Origin: Fasciolopsis buskii
Taxonomy: Eukaryota; Platyhelminthes; Trematoda; Plagiorchiida; Fasciolidae
Assembly: GCA_008360955.1 (NCBI GenBank)
Contig: LUCM01003421.1
Coordinates: 97,428 to 161,427, forward strand
Length of the DNA: 64,000 nucleotides
Direction of reading: 5' to 3'
In this document: positions 39,920 through 49,856 of the stretch, piece after piece
Numbering within the stretch: the stretch's first letter is position 1
Layout: the number at the start of each line of letters is the position of its first letter
The notes under the pieces: model-generated
Told to the model about the DNA's origin: nothing
The model's input: the letters and a program-made list of their open reading frames with translations, nothing else
The model's database searches: none
Program-made: the position numbers and the translations under genes

Positions 39920-39985
39920 TTTGCCCGCTGAACCGCGGGGCGGTGGAGCCGCAGTCCACAGGTTCGAGTTGTTTGGAGAAATTAC
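39920..39985 (+). repeat. tRNA-like SINE head fragment
   Basis: A GC-rich stretch with a self-complementary CCGCGG ends in a good B box (AGGTTCGAGTT, about 39960-39971). Upstream, GCGGTGGAGCCGCAGTCCAC can form a short stem, as expected in the anticodon-variable arm region. The A box is not clear. It is probably the 3' part of a tRNA-derived unit of a different family from the 18 kb copy. Confidence 0.35.
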
Positions 39986-41739
39986 ATTCCTAATGGGAAG
40001 CAAAGCGTGCATTGCCGCTTGTGGATCAACGTTTATTTTCAACTTACTTCATATTAAGCGACTTACAAATAATCTGTGTGCTGGGAAAGTTTACTAGCCG
40101 GTACTGGTCCACTGTCATGTAAGTTTTATCTTCCATGAAATCATATTGGCTAAAACACTTCGTAAAGGTTGCCAAGTGGAAGAAAAATCAACCGAAAGTT
40201 CAGTACAGTCAATTATGCTTATTGATTCTCGTCCTGGTGGCCCTAAGAAGAGGGCATCACTTTCAGTCCGCAGTTGTTTCACTTTTAAATTTTTATTTCG
40301 GAAATCAAGTGGGTCTGGTGTACTTCTCATTTTCACCAGCCTTTCAGACAATCTGCTCAAACATGAGATGCGGATAGTTCCCTATGTTCTGTTAGATTAA
40401 ATCAAGACAGGTAACATCGACATAAAAGGTTCACTGGTAATATTAATAACCACTTCTATATTATTATGTTACAAAAACAATATTCCCGATTGGAAGCAGC
40501 GGACTTCATAGGATTGGCAAATAGGAGGACGACCAGCGTGGACGCAATTGAACCCCGGGATGACCGGATTAGACGTCTGTGATAATAGTCCTACGTTGCG
40601 TGATTAATGATGAGAATACATAATTCCCTAACGACATTCTCTGCATATTGCAATAATCAGTGCGCGTACTTTAATCAAAATGCCATTGCGTTTACGCATT
40701 GAGTCCATGAAAATTTAACTGGTAGACCTCTTAGGACAGGGCTTCTACACTGCTACTGGTGGAATATGCAACCAGGTCGAGTTCTACTTGAGGTGGGACA
40801 CTAAACGCGGATGATTTTCTTACCATCATAGTAAAAACTAAGCGGAGGAAATAATATGTCTGTCCCAGGTAATGACCATATTGCGAAAATTATTACATCA
40901 ATTCGTCAGCTTGAAAGGGTGTTCCATACTACATACATTATTTTGTCTTGACAAGCAAATTGCATTTACTGAAGTGGCCAATGAATCGAATCCAAAAAGT
41001 CAAAAATATCAACACAAACCATAAACTCAGTTTCTCGATTGTGCCTGCAGATGGATAGCAAGTAAAGCTAAAACACCGCCTGTATTGCAAAACTGATTTT
41101 GCATGCCAGAATTCTTCCAATTTGAGCCTATAACACCCGAATATTTGGTTAGATCAATGCAGTTAGCTTCATGAAGGTCAAAGATGCAATTGACGCGATG
41201 CATACGAATACCAGTCCTCAATCATAAATAGAAGTCTTCCGAATAATGGAATATCTGGATGATATAAAGCTGTTGTGCCAGCTAAGCTGTATCGAGGACG
41301 ATGGTTCTGTAATAATATCGGAGTTAACGAAACTACTGAGATCAACCGATTCAAGATAACAGATTCCTGAGGACTGATATGAACTGATGATAAGACCGAA
41401 CTACCGGCAGATGAAAGGCACTTTTGGGGAAACCGGAGAAGAATCAGTTGTCAGAAATTCATCCAGATTACCCGTAGATATTGTGCTACACTGATAATCT
41501 GCCAAAGTTGATTTCGTCAGAATCAGGCGAGGTTCCGAAACGATCGATGTTTCATTGACCATTTGGGATAACGAGTGGATGGTAAGCTCAGCTACCGCTA
41601 AACCAAGGTCGCCGTCTTCTTCGAAATGAAATCGACAGTAGATCTTGCGATATAGTTACCCAGGGCACTCAATGGAGGGAGCATTATAGATCTTCTTCAC
41701 TCGGTATTGTCAGTGAATGGGTAGAAAATAAACGGAGAG
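39986..41739. other. No gene supported; possible 5' part of the RTE element
   Basis: The minus frame at 40115-40360 has protein-like composition but overlaps two plus frames and is within chance length. The stretch 41230-41740 may belong to the untranslated 5' end of the RTE-like LINE that starts to be recognisable at about 41763, but no coding similarity was found in it. Confidence 0.35.
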
Positions 41740-43560
41740 TATTGCGTAAGCCTAGGCTTATGCTTTATTTAGCTGCTTCCAACGTTCGAACACCCAACCA
41801 GGAGGAACAACAAGCTACCTGGCTAGCCCTCTTGCGATTTTAAAGCCAGTGTATGCTGTGTCAGCAAATAATGCATAAAGTATCCCCTTCCTTGGTCATT
41901 TTTCGTAGCCCAAATGCAACCTCCTTTCAGTTCACTCATCCCTTGTCTAGTGATTCTGTTTCCAAATCTGGCGCTTAAACAGGTGGTGGAATCGTTCTGA
42001 GCATGCGAGCCGAACATGCATTGTTTGACTGGACTTAAGTCAACTGTCGTTCCTCTGTGTATTCACTCACTGGGTGCGGGTATTCTTCACAGACAAGTTC
42101 TACCGTGATTTATCTCTATTACTCAGACTTATGCGATGGTGGACGTAGTAGCCATTGCTGGTGAATTTAAAGCTCGAATTGAGGGGATTGGGTTATTCAC
42201 CGATTGTCTAAATCAAAACGTAAACCGTCATGCAAAGCCAAGTCCGCAGCTCAAAGGTGAACCACTATTGAGAAGAAACTTGATGAGTTTAGTAGATTGA
42301 CGATCGTGGCTTTCACTGACTCCGAGAGATTTTGGTGATCTCTTCCTGGTTTCTTCGAAAATCGACAATGAGCAATCATTCTGGTCCAGTCCAGCGGAGT
42401 CATTTCGTACTTCATTTCGTGGTCCTCTTTAGTTATCCCTATCATGATGTCACGCCAACATAAAAACCAAGCAACATGCACAAGTAATTCTAGATGATAA
42501 GCAGTCACAAAATTACGTGTCACTGCCCACAGTCCAAAGGGTATCAGGCAGAAATTCATTCTACTTATTCATTTTCCCAATTCGAACTGCGAAAATCGTG
42601 ATTTCGGTGGGCTTTCGTCGCAGCTGACCACGAGAAGTTATGTTCGTCAAAGTTGTACACTTTCATTTTGCAACTGTCACTGGAATAGTCAAGGAAATTG
42701 CCATACCGTATGAGAATGGTCGCATTGATGTTTAATCAAAAAATGAACTGTTTGAATTAAAATATGCCTACTACGTTTTGCTACTGAATGATAAGACAAG
42801 TAAATTGCAAGTATTTCGTCATCCGTTGAACGATAATTTTGTCGTGCTTGCGATTTAGTTCCCCCGTCCAAGTGTTAAACGTCGTTATTGGACCAGATTC
42901 GATTGGCTCGAAGTCGAACATTGTTCTCGCAGGGTAAGACAGATCAAACACTTAGATTTTATTATTTGGGCATTGGTATTTCAAATGGATAAACTGTTTT
43001 CGCGTAGACAGATGACTCGACTAGCATTCGCCAATCTTAGACATCTGTTTCGCTGGGAGGATACCTTTTTACTGACGGAAATGTAAGCATAAACAACAGC
43101 AGTGAGGTTGATGTGGCTAAGCAGCTCATAAGATGGTTATAAAGAACAAAAAATGCTCATATAATGTCGGTTTTTGGACACCGCTGTCTTTAAAATAACA
43201 GCACAACTTGCACAAAGGATTTTCTCAGTAGCACAGTGACTAGGCACTGGGTGGAAAGATTCAACCTTCAGAAAAGGCACTGAGTATGAGGTTAGTTTAT
43301 TTGGGACATGTTTAGTCCAAGCCCACAGAACATTTGACTCCCTGTGTGTTGTTGTTCGAGGCAATTAACGGTTGGGAGACGGGCCGCGAGGCCCATTCGA
43401 TGACACGGGGAAAAATATGAAACCCTTAAACAGTGGATTGGCCTGCGTAGATCCACTCAGACTACTGAGGCTGGGTTCAAGAGATCCCCTAATTAATATT
43501 TGGATACAATCGATTGTATGGCTGGGTGTTACAGTAAGTGGTTTCTCCATTTAAAATCAG
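41740..43560 (+). mobile_element. RTE-like LINE, heavily decayed
   Basis: Reading the plus strand with frame changes gives pieces of an RTE-type polyprotein in order. The apurinic-type endonuclease starts with LYLAASNVRTPNQ (41763 on), SVCCVS (about 41841), GGGIVLSMRAEHALFDW (41982-42035) and VVAIAGEFKAR (42145-42177, for AGDFNA-). The reverse transcriptase has YVRQSCTLSF (42639 on, for GVRQGC-LSPFLFN), LFELKYAYYVLLLN (YADD replaced by YAYY at 42763-42774), GSKSNIVLAG (42905-42934), YLGIGISNG (42963-42989), MTRLAFANLRHLF (about 43011-43050), MSVFGHRCL (43164 on) and MKPLNSGLACVDPLRL (43417 on) leading to a stop near 43554. Many stops and shifts make it inactive. The region 42251-42559 matches better on the other strand (separate entry). 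This element type is common in flatworm genomes. The 5' boundary is uncertain. Confidence 0.8.
42251..42559 (-). mobile_element. Inverted segment of the RTE LINE, reverse transcriptase N-terminal part
   Basis: This lies between the endonuclease and YADD parts of the plus-strand RTE element, where motifs 1 and 2 of the reverse transcriptase should be. The plus strand gives nothing there, but a 102-codon minus frame contains EMTPLDWTRMIAHCRFSKK followed by GRDHQN, SESV and TIVNLL. This resembles the RTE pattern P--W---I--P-FKKG-R-----N-RGISL---V-K-L. If the match is right, about 300 bp of the element was inverted in place. The similarity is moderate and by eye, so chance is not excluded. Confidence 0.35.
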
Positions 43561-44747
43561 TCCTTATCTATATAGTAATTTAACTTACTATTTGTCAGTC
43601 AGTCGTTCACTGTTTCCAGTTAGCCCTTGATAAAGTGATGCTAGACAAAACGAAAACCATAACTTGCTGCTGCATTTTTAAGTTAGTAAAAAATGGGATC
43701 TGGATTAAACTTTCAAAACTTACCGGGATAACTAACAATTTCTCTTACCAGAAAGCATTAAAGAGCATATTATGATATCGTTATCCTCATTTACACCAAG
43801 AAATTATCAGACGAAAGGAATAAGTTATGATCTATTATTACCAGATACTGCGCCGTTCTTAATAGCGCTGACAAGCAACGTAGTAATTATTGTGGGACAA
43901 ATTGAGCAATTTACCAGTGTACCAGTTATAGGAGGTACCATTTTACGATTACAACATTTGTTATTGATTAATCTAACCAACGGACTGTTTTTCACACTCT
44001 TCAGTGCAAGTCTTCATCTATTTTCCGGTGACTCATTCGACAACAATTTTAATGGCTGTCCCAAGAAAGGCTTGAATTTCACAGACTTTGCACCTTGTTA
44101 AATGTCCACTGTGAATTTGGCAAGACGCAACTCAATGCGGCGGTTCTGTTTTGGTGCTTTTCTGCGGTAGGCACATAACAAATGAGCAATGACAGTTGAC
44201 CGCCGGAACTCAATGATCCGCTTAGCAGAGAGAAAACAGCCTTCTACTGGGCAGATAAGCTGCCAGTGCTGCTACTTGTCCTCTAATTAATATAAAACCC
44301 CTCCAGCATGTTTGCCGATGCAAACTAAATAGGATTTTTCTCGGCAGAGGTAAAACCGGCATGAAAAACGGTCTGCTCGGTCTAGGTTCAAATGTAACAT
44401 TTACATCAATGAGTGCAATAACCATGGAAAACCTATGGAAAACGCTAGCCACCGCACATCCATACTGAACTGGTTGAAGATCACATTCCAAACGTCGACT
44501 GACTGCATGATTTATCTGGTTTTGAAAAGCAGAGAGCGGAAAAGTGTCGAAGTTGAAAAGAAGAAAATGCTATTCTCCGAGTGTTTAAATCATTCGATTT
44601 AGTAACAAATTTAGTCCACTATGACAAAAATAGAAACTTTTGAAGTGATTGTAGACCTACCATCTGCCGGTAACAAGACTGAGATAGAAACCTTCAGGGC
44701 CAGTGGCCGTGGCTTTCGTTTGATGACGAGAACAGACGATGCAACAG
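43561..44747. other. No gene supported
   Basis: A 109-codon plus frame at 43772-44101 is hydrophobic in the middle but unidentified. A minus frame at 44222-44491 is likewise unidentified. No repeat was recognised before the foldback element. Confidence 0.45.
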
Positions 44748-45100
44748 GTTAATAACAGCGTTGATGGTAGATGTAATATGCCGCGGGTAGTCGTTCTCAA
44801 GGCAGGTTTTACAATCAGGGAACGTTCACACGCTAACTGATGTTTAGTTGTCTGTGTTTGTGAATGTGTGTACTTTGAAATGTGGGTCAGGTGAGAGAAC
44901 TGTTGTCCTTCACGTCATTCGTCGCCTTGGTGGTGGGGTCAGCAAGCGTGGTGACCTTCACAAACACAGACAACTAAACATCAGTTGGCATGTGAACGTT
45001 CCCTCAGTCATTTGACTGTAAAACTAGCCTTGAGAAAGACTACCCACGGTAGTCGAGAACGTTGGCACATTGCATCTGGCAACGACGCTGTGTTATTAAC
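44748..45100. mobile_element. Foldback element (MITE-like) with long inverted arms
   Basis: The left arm (44748-44864) and right arm (44957-45100) are inverted copies of each other over about 120-145 bp, with a 92-bp loop. Both outer ends begin GTTAATAAC when read inward. The inner 45 bases or so of each arm (ACTGATGTTTAGTTGTCTG and neighbours) match almost perfectly; the outer parts differ by several substitutions, a 7-base gap and one insertion of about 17 bases in the right arm, giving roughly 80-85% match. No coding capacity. The structure suits a non-autonomous foldback or MITE-type DNA transposon. I could not define a target-site duplication outside the ends. Confidence 0.75.
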
Positions 45101-45264
45101 ATTATATCATTCACAATTAAAACCAGTATATGGCATATCAATTTTTCGATACATTTCTTACGCCATTTGGTCCTGAGACGATAAAACACCTCCGCACTAT
45201 TCAGTTTTCAGATGAGCTGCACAAGTTAGTGAGCAAAACAGTTCAGCTGTGCATTTTATGCAAA

Positions 45265-45295
45265 CGCTTGTGTTTGAATGACGTAAACACAAGCG
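45265..45295. repeat. Perfect 11-bp hairpin
   Basis: CGCTTGTGTTT (45265-45275), a 9-base loop and the exact complement AAACACAAGCG (45285-45295). It lies 165 bp from the foldback element. There is no T-run after it and no family is recognised. It could be part of a small decayed element. Confidence 0.7.
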
Positions 45296-45555
45296 GAATA
45301 AGTCGCAGTAAGTTTCGTATCACTACCAAAGCTTAGTGTCTTTCTTTCCAGTTGGTCATCCGAAATCTAATCGAACTTTGTGCATTCCAATTTCATAACT
45401 GAGTAAAGATGAATGATATAAATGTGCCCGAGACTGGATGATGCTGATGCTGTGGACATCGTTGCCTGAAACTGGTATGAAAATGTAGAACTGATGTTGA
45501 TGTTTCGAGTAAGAAACAAGCGTGTAGAAAATACGCACGTACGTTATTATTTATC

Positions 45556-45720
45556 TTGAAGAAATCTGTCGAAGATACCCCTGATAAACACAGCAAAGTG
45601 GAGTGGGCAGAATCGAGTACCGCGTCCTGTTCAAGTGTGCAGACAAGTGAACACAAAAAGTTAAGTTACGCGCTCCTATTTCTGTACTCGGATTCACCTC
45701 ACACTGGTTCATTACTCTCT
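45556..45720 (+). CDS. Weak candidate exon, unidentified
   Basis: A plus-strand frame follows a T-rich acceptor-like stretch (TTATTTATCTTGAAG) and runs to a GTAAGC donor at 45721. The translation is serine-, lysine- and glutamate-rich at the start (KKSVEDTPDKHSKVEW) and more hydrophobic at the end. A minus frame of 87 codons overlaps it. No family was recognised. Confidence 0.15.
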
Positions 45721-46929
45721 CGTAAGCATTTATGTTTGCCAGTGCAGTTTAAATTTGATCTATTCCGTTAAATGAAAACTTGCAGACATTTCACAAAGTT
45801 ACCGAAATTTGTTCGTTCATCAAACACAAATACTGTACAGATTGGAGCAACTGCATTCGAAATCGTAGCACATACGAAAGTCATACTGGAAAAGAGTGGC
45901 ATAGTCAGTTTCTACATACACGAGCACACGCAAACCCTAAATCCAGTGCATTCTAAGGCTTAATGCACGATTACTTTGAAATATCAAATGTCACCTGAGT
46001 GTTTTTGATGAAGAAACCTCCGCTTGGAAAGACGTAACAGGTAAATATATTATTTTTGTTGCATAAATCTGAGAAAAACCATAAAAGGGGCTTTTTTAAG
46101 TGACTTTCTGATCTTTCGCGAATATCAACCTTTATAATTGAATGGAAATTTATCCCACTTGGTTGTGGCAAACTGATGTCACCTATTCTTCTGGTTCTCG
46201 GAGTAACAGTACTATAAATTTAATTCACCAACGACTCCGGTATTGCATATATGTTATCTGATAATCATTAAAACCGGATCCTCATTTTCACTGTGAATCT
46301 TATTTCCCGATTTCTGCTACCCATATCGACCCCCTGTTTGTACTTTTCCCATCCGATTGAGTGATTTTTGATAGATGTTGTCTAAATAAAGTTTCTTTCT
46401 GGCAAACTTAATCACGACCTCCGTGTGCTCACCGACTTTTGCAGATATGATCAGTGAATAGTGACACCAAGACGACTATTTTTTGATCGAGTTTGACTTT
46501 CTTGAATTATACGAGTTTCGTAGAAATTTTGCTTTTAGCAGTATTCAGGTATAGCATGACTCTTCAGTTAGGACAATCAGCTTCTCATCGTGCACAGGAT
46601 CTATTGTTCGAGAACTTGTCATTTTCATAAGCGTAAACGGATAGAGCCGATATAATCCTCATATGTTGCATAACCGCGATTCCGTACCATTAGACAATCG
46701 AAAATGCAACACACTGCTCAATTGCGATGACTTCAAACACCGAGTTTGCCGCAATGCCAGCAGAGCACTCAAGACATGCAGTCACATGCATCGCATCATT
46801 GGTTGAGGAGGAATTCTCCATTTTTCGCCACGTTGTTTCGTTCACAGTGCACTGCGTGGGATTTTTCAAATGTGAACCCGATGGTATATTTATTTTTACA
46901 GCTTTGTGCCGTTGCAAATGAAAAGGAAC

Positions 46930-47260
46930 CGAATTTGCTGTTTAATGGTTAGGGCAAGAAAAATAAGTGCGGATGACACAATTGAAAATAAGCTTTGCTT
47001 CCTGCTGAGCTTGTTCTCACAATATGGGTACCCCGAAAGTTTCATAAATAATGCTATGAAAAAAGACGATGTAAGATGCCAAGAAACAAGACCAATAAAG
47101 AAGCCTGAATACGTTCGTTCCAAGAGTGAAACCGAGGTTGAAATTATCCAGCGAAACTGTCAGCTCCAATCCGCGGAATATTCTTTGCCACGCAGTTAAA
47201 AATTGTACTTATATCGAAGCAGATCACGTTTCCAACTAAGGGATAGATTTAGTTTATGTT
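46930..47260 (+). mobile_element. Penelope-like element fragment: C-terminal part of the reverse transcriptase
   Basis: A plus-strand frame runs from about 46906 to a TAA at 47199. It contains RARKISADDTIENKLCFLL, then SQYGYPESFINNAMKK, then IKKPEYVR and EVEIIQRN. Penelope-like reverse transcriptases end in this order: an R-K-C---T---E--FL segment, a NGYP--FI motif, a PKKP-Y--LPF-GD strand and an E-I-RRL helix. After the stop the frame continues as QLKIVLISKQITFP, like the following strand of that family. The GIY-YIG domain that should come next is missing; the sequence passes into SINE copies at 47281. It is a separate insertion from the 31 kb fragment, and the two do not overlap in the parts they preserve. 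Confidence 0.6.
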
Positions 47261-47280
47261 AAAGTTAAGAGGTTAGATGT

Positions 47281-47475
47281 TTTCATGAAATAACTCACCA
47301 ACAGATACCGACATTCAATTCGCCACTGAGAAACCATGAAAGCAAAAAATAGCTATTTCATCCTTGCTGATGATTACTGACAAAGTTGAAAGAGCTGTAC
47401 AGTGCTTCCATGGTTTGTTAATAGCGAGTTCAGCGTAAATACCGCATGGTGAATTACTTCATGAAAACACTCAAT
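47281..47475. repeat. Two partial SINE copies, head to head
   Basis: 47281-47375 read on the minus strand and about 47385-47475 read on the plus strand both match the 3' part of the SINE at 47655-47862. Shared landmarks are AAGGATGAAA, GCTTTCATGG, GAGTTCAGCG and GGTGAATTATTTCATGAAA. Match is about 75-80% by eye. The inverted and direct copies are adjacent and can pair as a hairpin. Confidence 0.6.
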
Positions 47476-47654
47476 CTCCTACTGCTAACATGTACCAAGT
47501 ATTCAAGCTCTGCAGGTCACGTCCAAAGCCTTCGTCCTGCTTAGGCTACCTGCAGAGAAGTCATCTATCAGTAGGGGTTGATTGCTGTAAGCTAGCGGTC
47601 TGTGGTCATGCAAATCCGTGACGGATACGTGCAACATCATGTGGTGAAGTTGAA

Positions 47655-47862
47655 CAAACCGTTGAGAACCTACCCGGTAAAGTAATCGCTAGGGTGTTCC
47701 ATTCAAAAATTGTCCGTCCCGGGTTTGCGTCCCATTTCGGGCGCGGTGAATAGGCATTCATAACAAGGATGAAAAAGTTGTTTGGTGCTTTCATGTTTTC
47801 TTAGTGGGGAGTTCAGCGTTGATATCTATTGGTGAATTATTTCATGAAAACATCCAATTTCC
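47655..47862 (+). repeat. tRNA-derived SINE with shared 3' tail
   Basis: A-box-like CCGGTAAAGTAATCGC (about 47674-47690) is followed by a B box (CGGGTTTGCGTCCC, about 47719-47732) at normal tRNA spacing, then a body with AATAGGCATTCATAACAAGG and a tail GGTGAATTATTTCATGAAAACA. The tail is found three times within 600 bp (see 47281-47475), once inverted. A tRNA-like head with a repeated tail is the standard SINE plan. The family differs from the 18 and 33 kb copies. A second tRNA-like start (GTCTGTGGTCATGC, near 47600) just upstream may be another worn head. Confidence 0.55.
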
Positions 47863-48291
47863 TATAGTAACACACACAAACAGATTATGCCAGATTCGGG
47901 AGCCTCATTCTGTGTGTATTCATTCACCTGCTGCTTTGGGACTAGGTATATTGGCCCCACAATCGCGTTCGTGAACACCACCCGGCCTAGTTGAGCACAT
48001 GAACAATTAAGATAAGTATTATCTCGGTTTGTTCACAACTTGCCGAGTCAAATCATCCAGTGACGTGACAAATGTCTTTTTGCACTATCTACAAATTTAG
48101 GAGCAAACAAAGTTAGGAGAACAATCAAAAGACCAGTGTCACACTTTGATCGCAGCGGAAGTCGTATGAATCCGTTTGTGCAACCCCTCTGTGAGCTCAG
48201 AGACAATTTGTTCGGACGCTTGCACTTCCGCGGCCCATTTTTCATTCACTAACAAGTGGTTTACAACCTAGTCCTGTGAAAAATTGATCCC

Positions 48292-49218
48292 TATAACGAA
48301 ACGGAACACGATAGAGAACAAGCTCGTTTTCGGCAAATTCATCCACTGGCTAATAGAGTTGCATATGTGTGGTGGGGGTGCATATTTTTGTGACTCTTGT
48401 TACAGTGTCAAGAAAATATAGGTTAATCAGAATAGTGTGTGCAGTGGGGTTTGGAAAAGTGGATGGGCGGATTGTTGGTTGTTTGGGGTTGGGAAAAGTT
48501 CGCTGAACAAAGTACATGAGACGGGGTAGCTGTTCCTTGTCACACTTGAAAGGTTATGGTCAAGGGTATTTAAGATATGACTGGTGTTCTCGGATCGCGG
48601 CCAAATTAGCTGGATCAAAATGACGAAAATTATTTTGTGAACAGCAATGGGTTTAATAGCCTGATTGCTATTGGTTCTGCTGTTTCCAAATGAAGCTAAC
48701 GGATTGCTTTCAACGAATTCTCCGGCACCTTATCAATCAATTTTAAGGCCGCGTCATTCATTTGGTGTTTGATAAGTGCGCAACGATTAAGCTGTTTACG
48801 GATTCTCACTTTCCTGTATTCAGTCAGGCTGTGTTGTGATCCTTGATTCTTTGCGACGGCTGCCTTGTCGTTTTACATGCATAACTTGCCGAACATGACA
48901 AAGCGAATGGATAGGTCAACACGGATGAAGAAATTACGGGCAGTAGAGATGGTAGAGATCATAGAGCGACTGGTGAAACGCGCTTAATTTGGGTGTGTAT
49001 TTCATTTAGTGAACTTTTCCCAACCCCAAACAACCAACAATCCGCCCACCCACTTTTCCAAACCCCACTGCACACACTATTCTGATTAACCTATATTTTC
49101 TTGACACTGTAACAAGAGCCACAAAAATATGCACCCCACCACACATATGTAACTTTATTAGCCAGTGGATGAATTTGCCGAAAACGAGCTCGTTCTCTAT
49201 TGTGTTCCTTTTCGTCAT
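48292..49218. mobile_element. Large palindromic element, arms about 220 bp and about 95% identical
   Basis: 48292-48514 and 48997-49218 are inverted copies. Aligning them by eye over about 212 bp shows roughly ten differences, one of them a single-base gap in a G run. The arms contain a G-rich/C-rich block (GGTTGTTTGGGGTTGGG in the left arm). The 482-bp spacer (48515-48996) has no recognisable coding frame. Identity stops abruptly at the outer ends near ATAACGAAA on the left. High arm identity means recent insertion, recent inversion-duplication or gene conversion. It could be a foldback transposon or a non-autonomous DNA element with long terminal inverted repeats. A 70-codon minus frame filling the right arm has no similarity I know. 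A weak, shorter, diverged relative of the arm may lie at about 49390-49440. Confidence 0.85.
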
Positions 49219-49666
49219 AATCCAATGGGATTAGTCAGTGACTTAACAAATTGACAAATTACACATGTAAACACATACACACACGCACAAACATTCTCAG
49301 AGTTATGAAATGGTGTGATGACAAATCGACAATTCCTCTGATAAAATCCCAGCCAAATTTAATATTGTGTATTGGCATGAGTACCAATAACTGAAAACAA
49401 GCTTGTTACCACGTTGTGTTGTACCAGACAATTTGCCCATATTCCGCAGTCTGCTTTCTTCCGTCGAGGGGAAATGAATCTCCACCAGATAGAACAGAAG
49501 AAAATTTTTCTATTTCTAATTGCTCGGAAACACGGCTTTCCTTTCATCTGCTTTGTTATTAGCGTGCACAACTCTTCCATTGTGCCTACCCAGTACAGTA
49601 ATCTTTCCGACCATAAACAGTTTATTCAAGAGTACGTACAGGTTTATTCGTCAAATATTAGCTATC
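49219..49666. other. No gene supported
   Basis: A 124-codon plus frame (49414-49788) overlaps minus frames; no similarity was recognised. AC-rich short stretch at about 49262-49290. Confidence 0.4.
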
Positions 49667-49856
49667 AGCTTCGAGAAAGAACAGTCATGTGTGTGGCAAA
49701 CTGCTTTTGCACCAACAAATGTTTAGACAGGCTTTCCAGACATCCATTGACGGTATTTGCTCTGACCGTAACACCACCTTTTGGATAGACACGTACATTT
49801 GGAAGCCAATAACAGGTTTGTACAAAGTAGGACTTATCGATGTGTCTTGCCTTACA
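49665..49856 (-). CDS. Candidate last exon, unidentified gene, minus strand
   Basis: On the minus strand a frame of about 60 codons starts after an acceptor-like site (CTATTCTGTAAG or the nearby GCAAG) and ends with TGA at 49665. Two AATAAA hexamers follow within about 60 bases, as in a 3' untranslated region. The protein fragment includes KSYFVQTCYWLPNVRVYPKG and ends in LSRS. If the GCAAG acceptor is used, its phase matches the donor of the candidate exon at 51.8-52.0 kb. No family was recognised, and a plus frame of 124 codons overlaps it. Confidence 0.2.
   Translation of the reverse strand, partial: CKARHIDKSYFVQTCYWLPNVRVYPKGGVTVRANTVNGCLESLSKHLLVQKQFATHMTVLSRS

Noticed and set aside
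41386..41410. A hammerhead-like CTGATGA followed by CGAAC
   Set aside because: There is no room for stem II between the two motifs and no flanking pairing.
43229..43272. A tRNA-like A-box/B-box pair (TAGCACAGTGACTAGG and GATTCAACC)
   Set aside because: It lies inside the RTE reverse transcriptase remnant, between MSVFGHRCL and the C-terminal pieces, and is explained as worn coding sequence.
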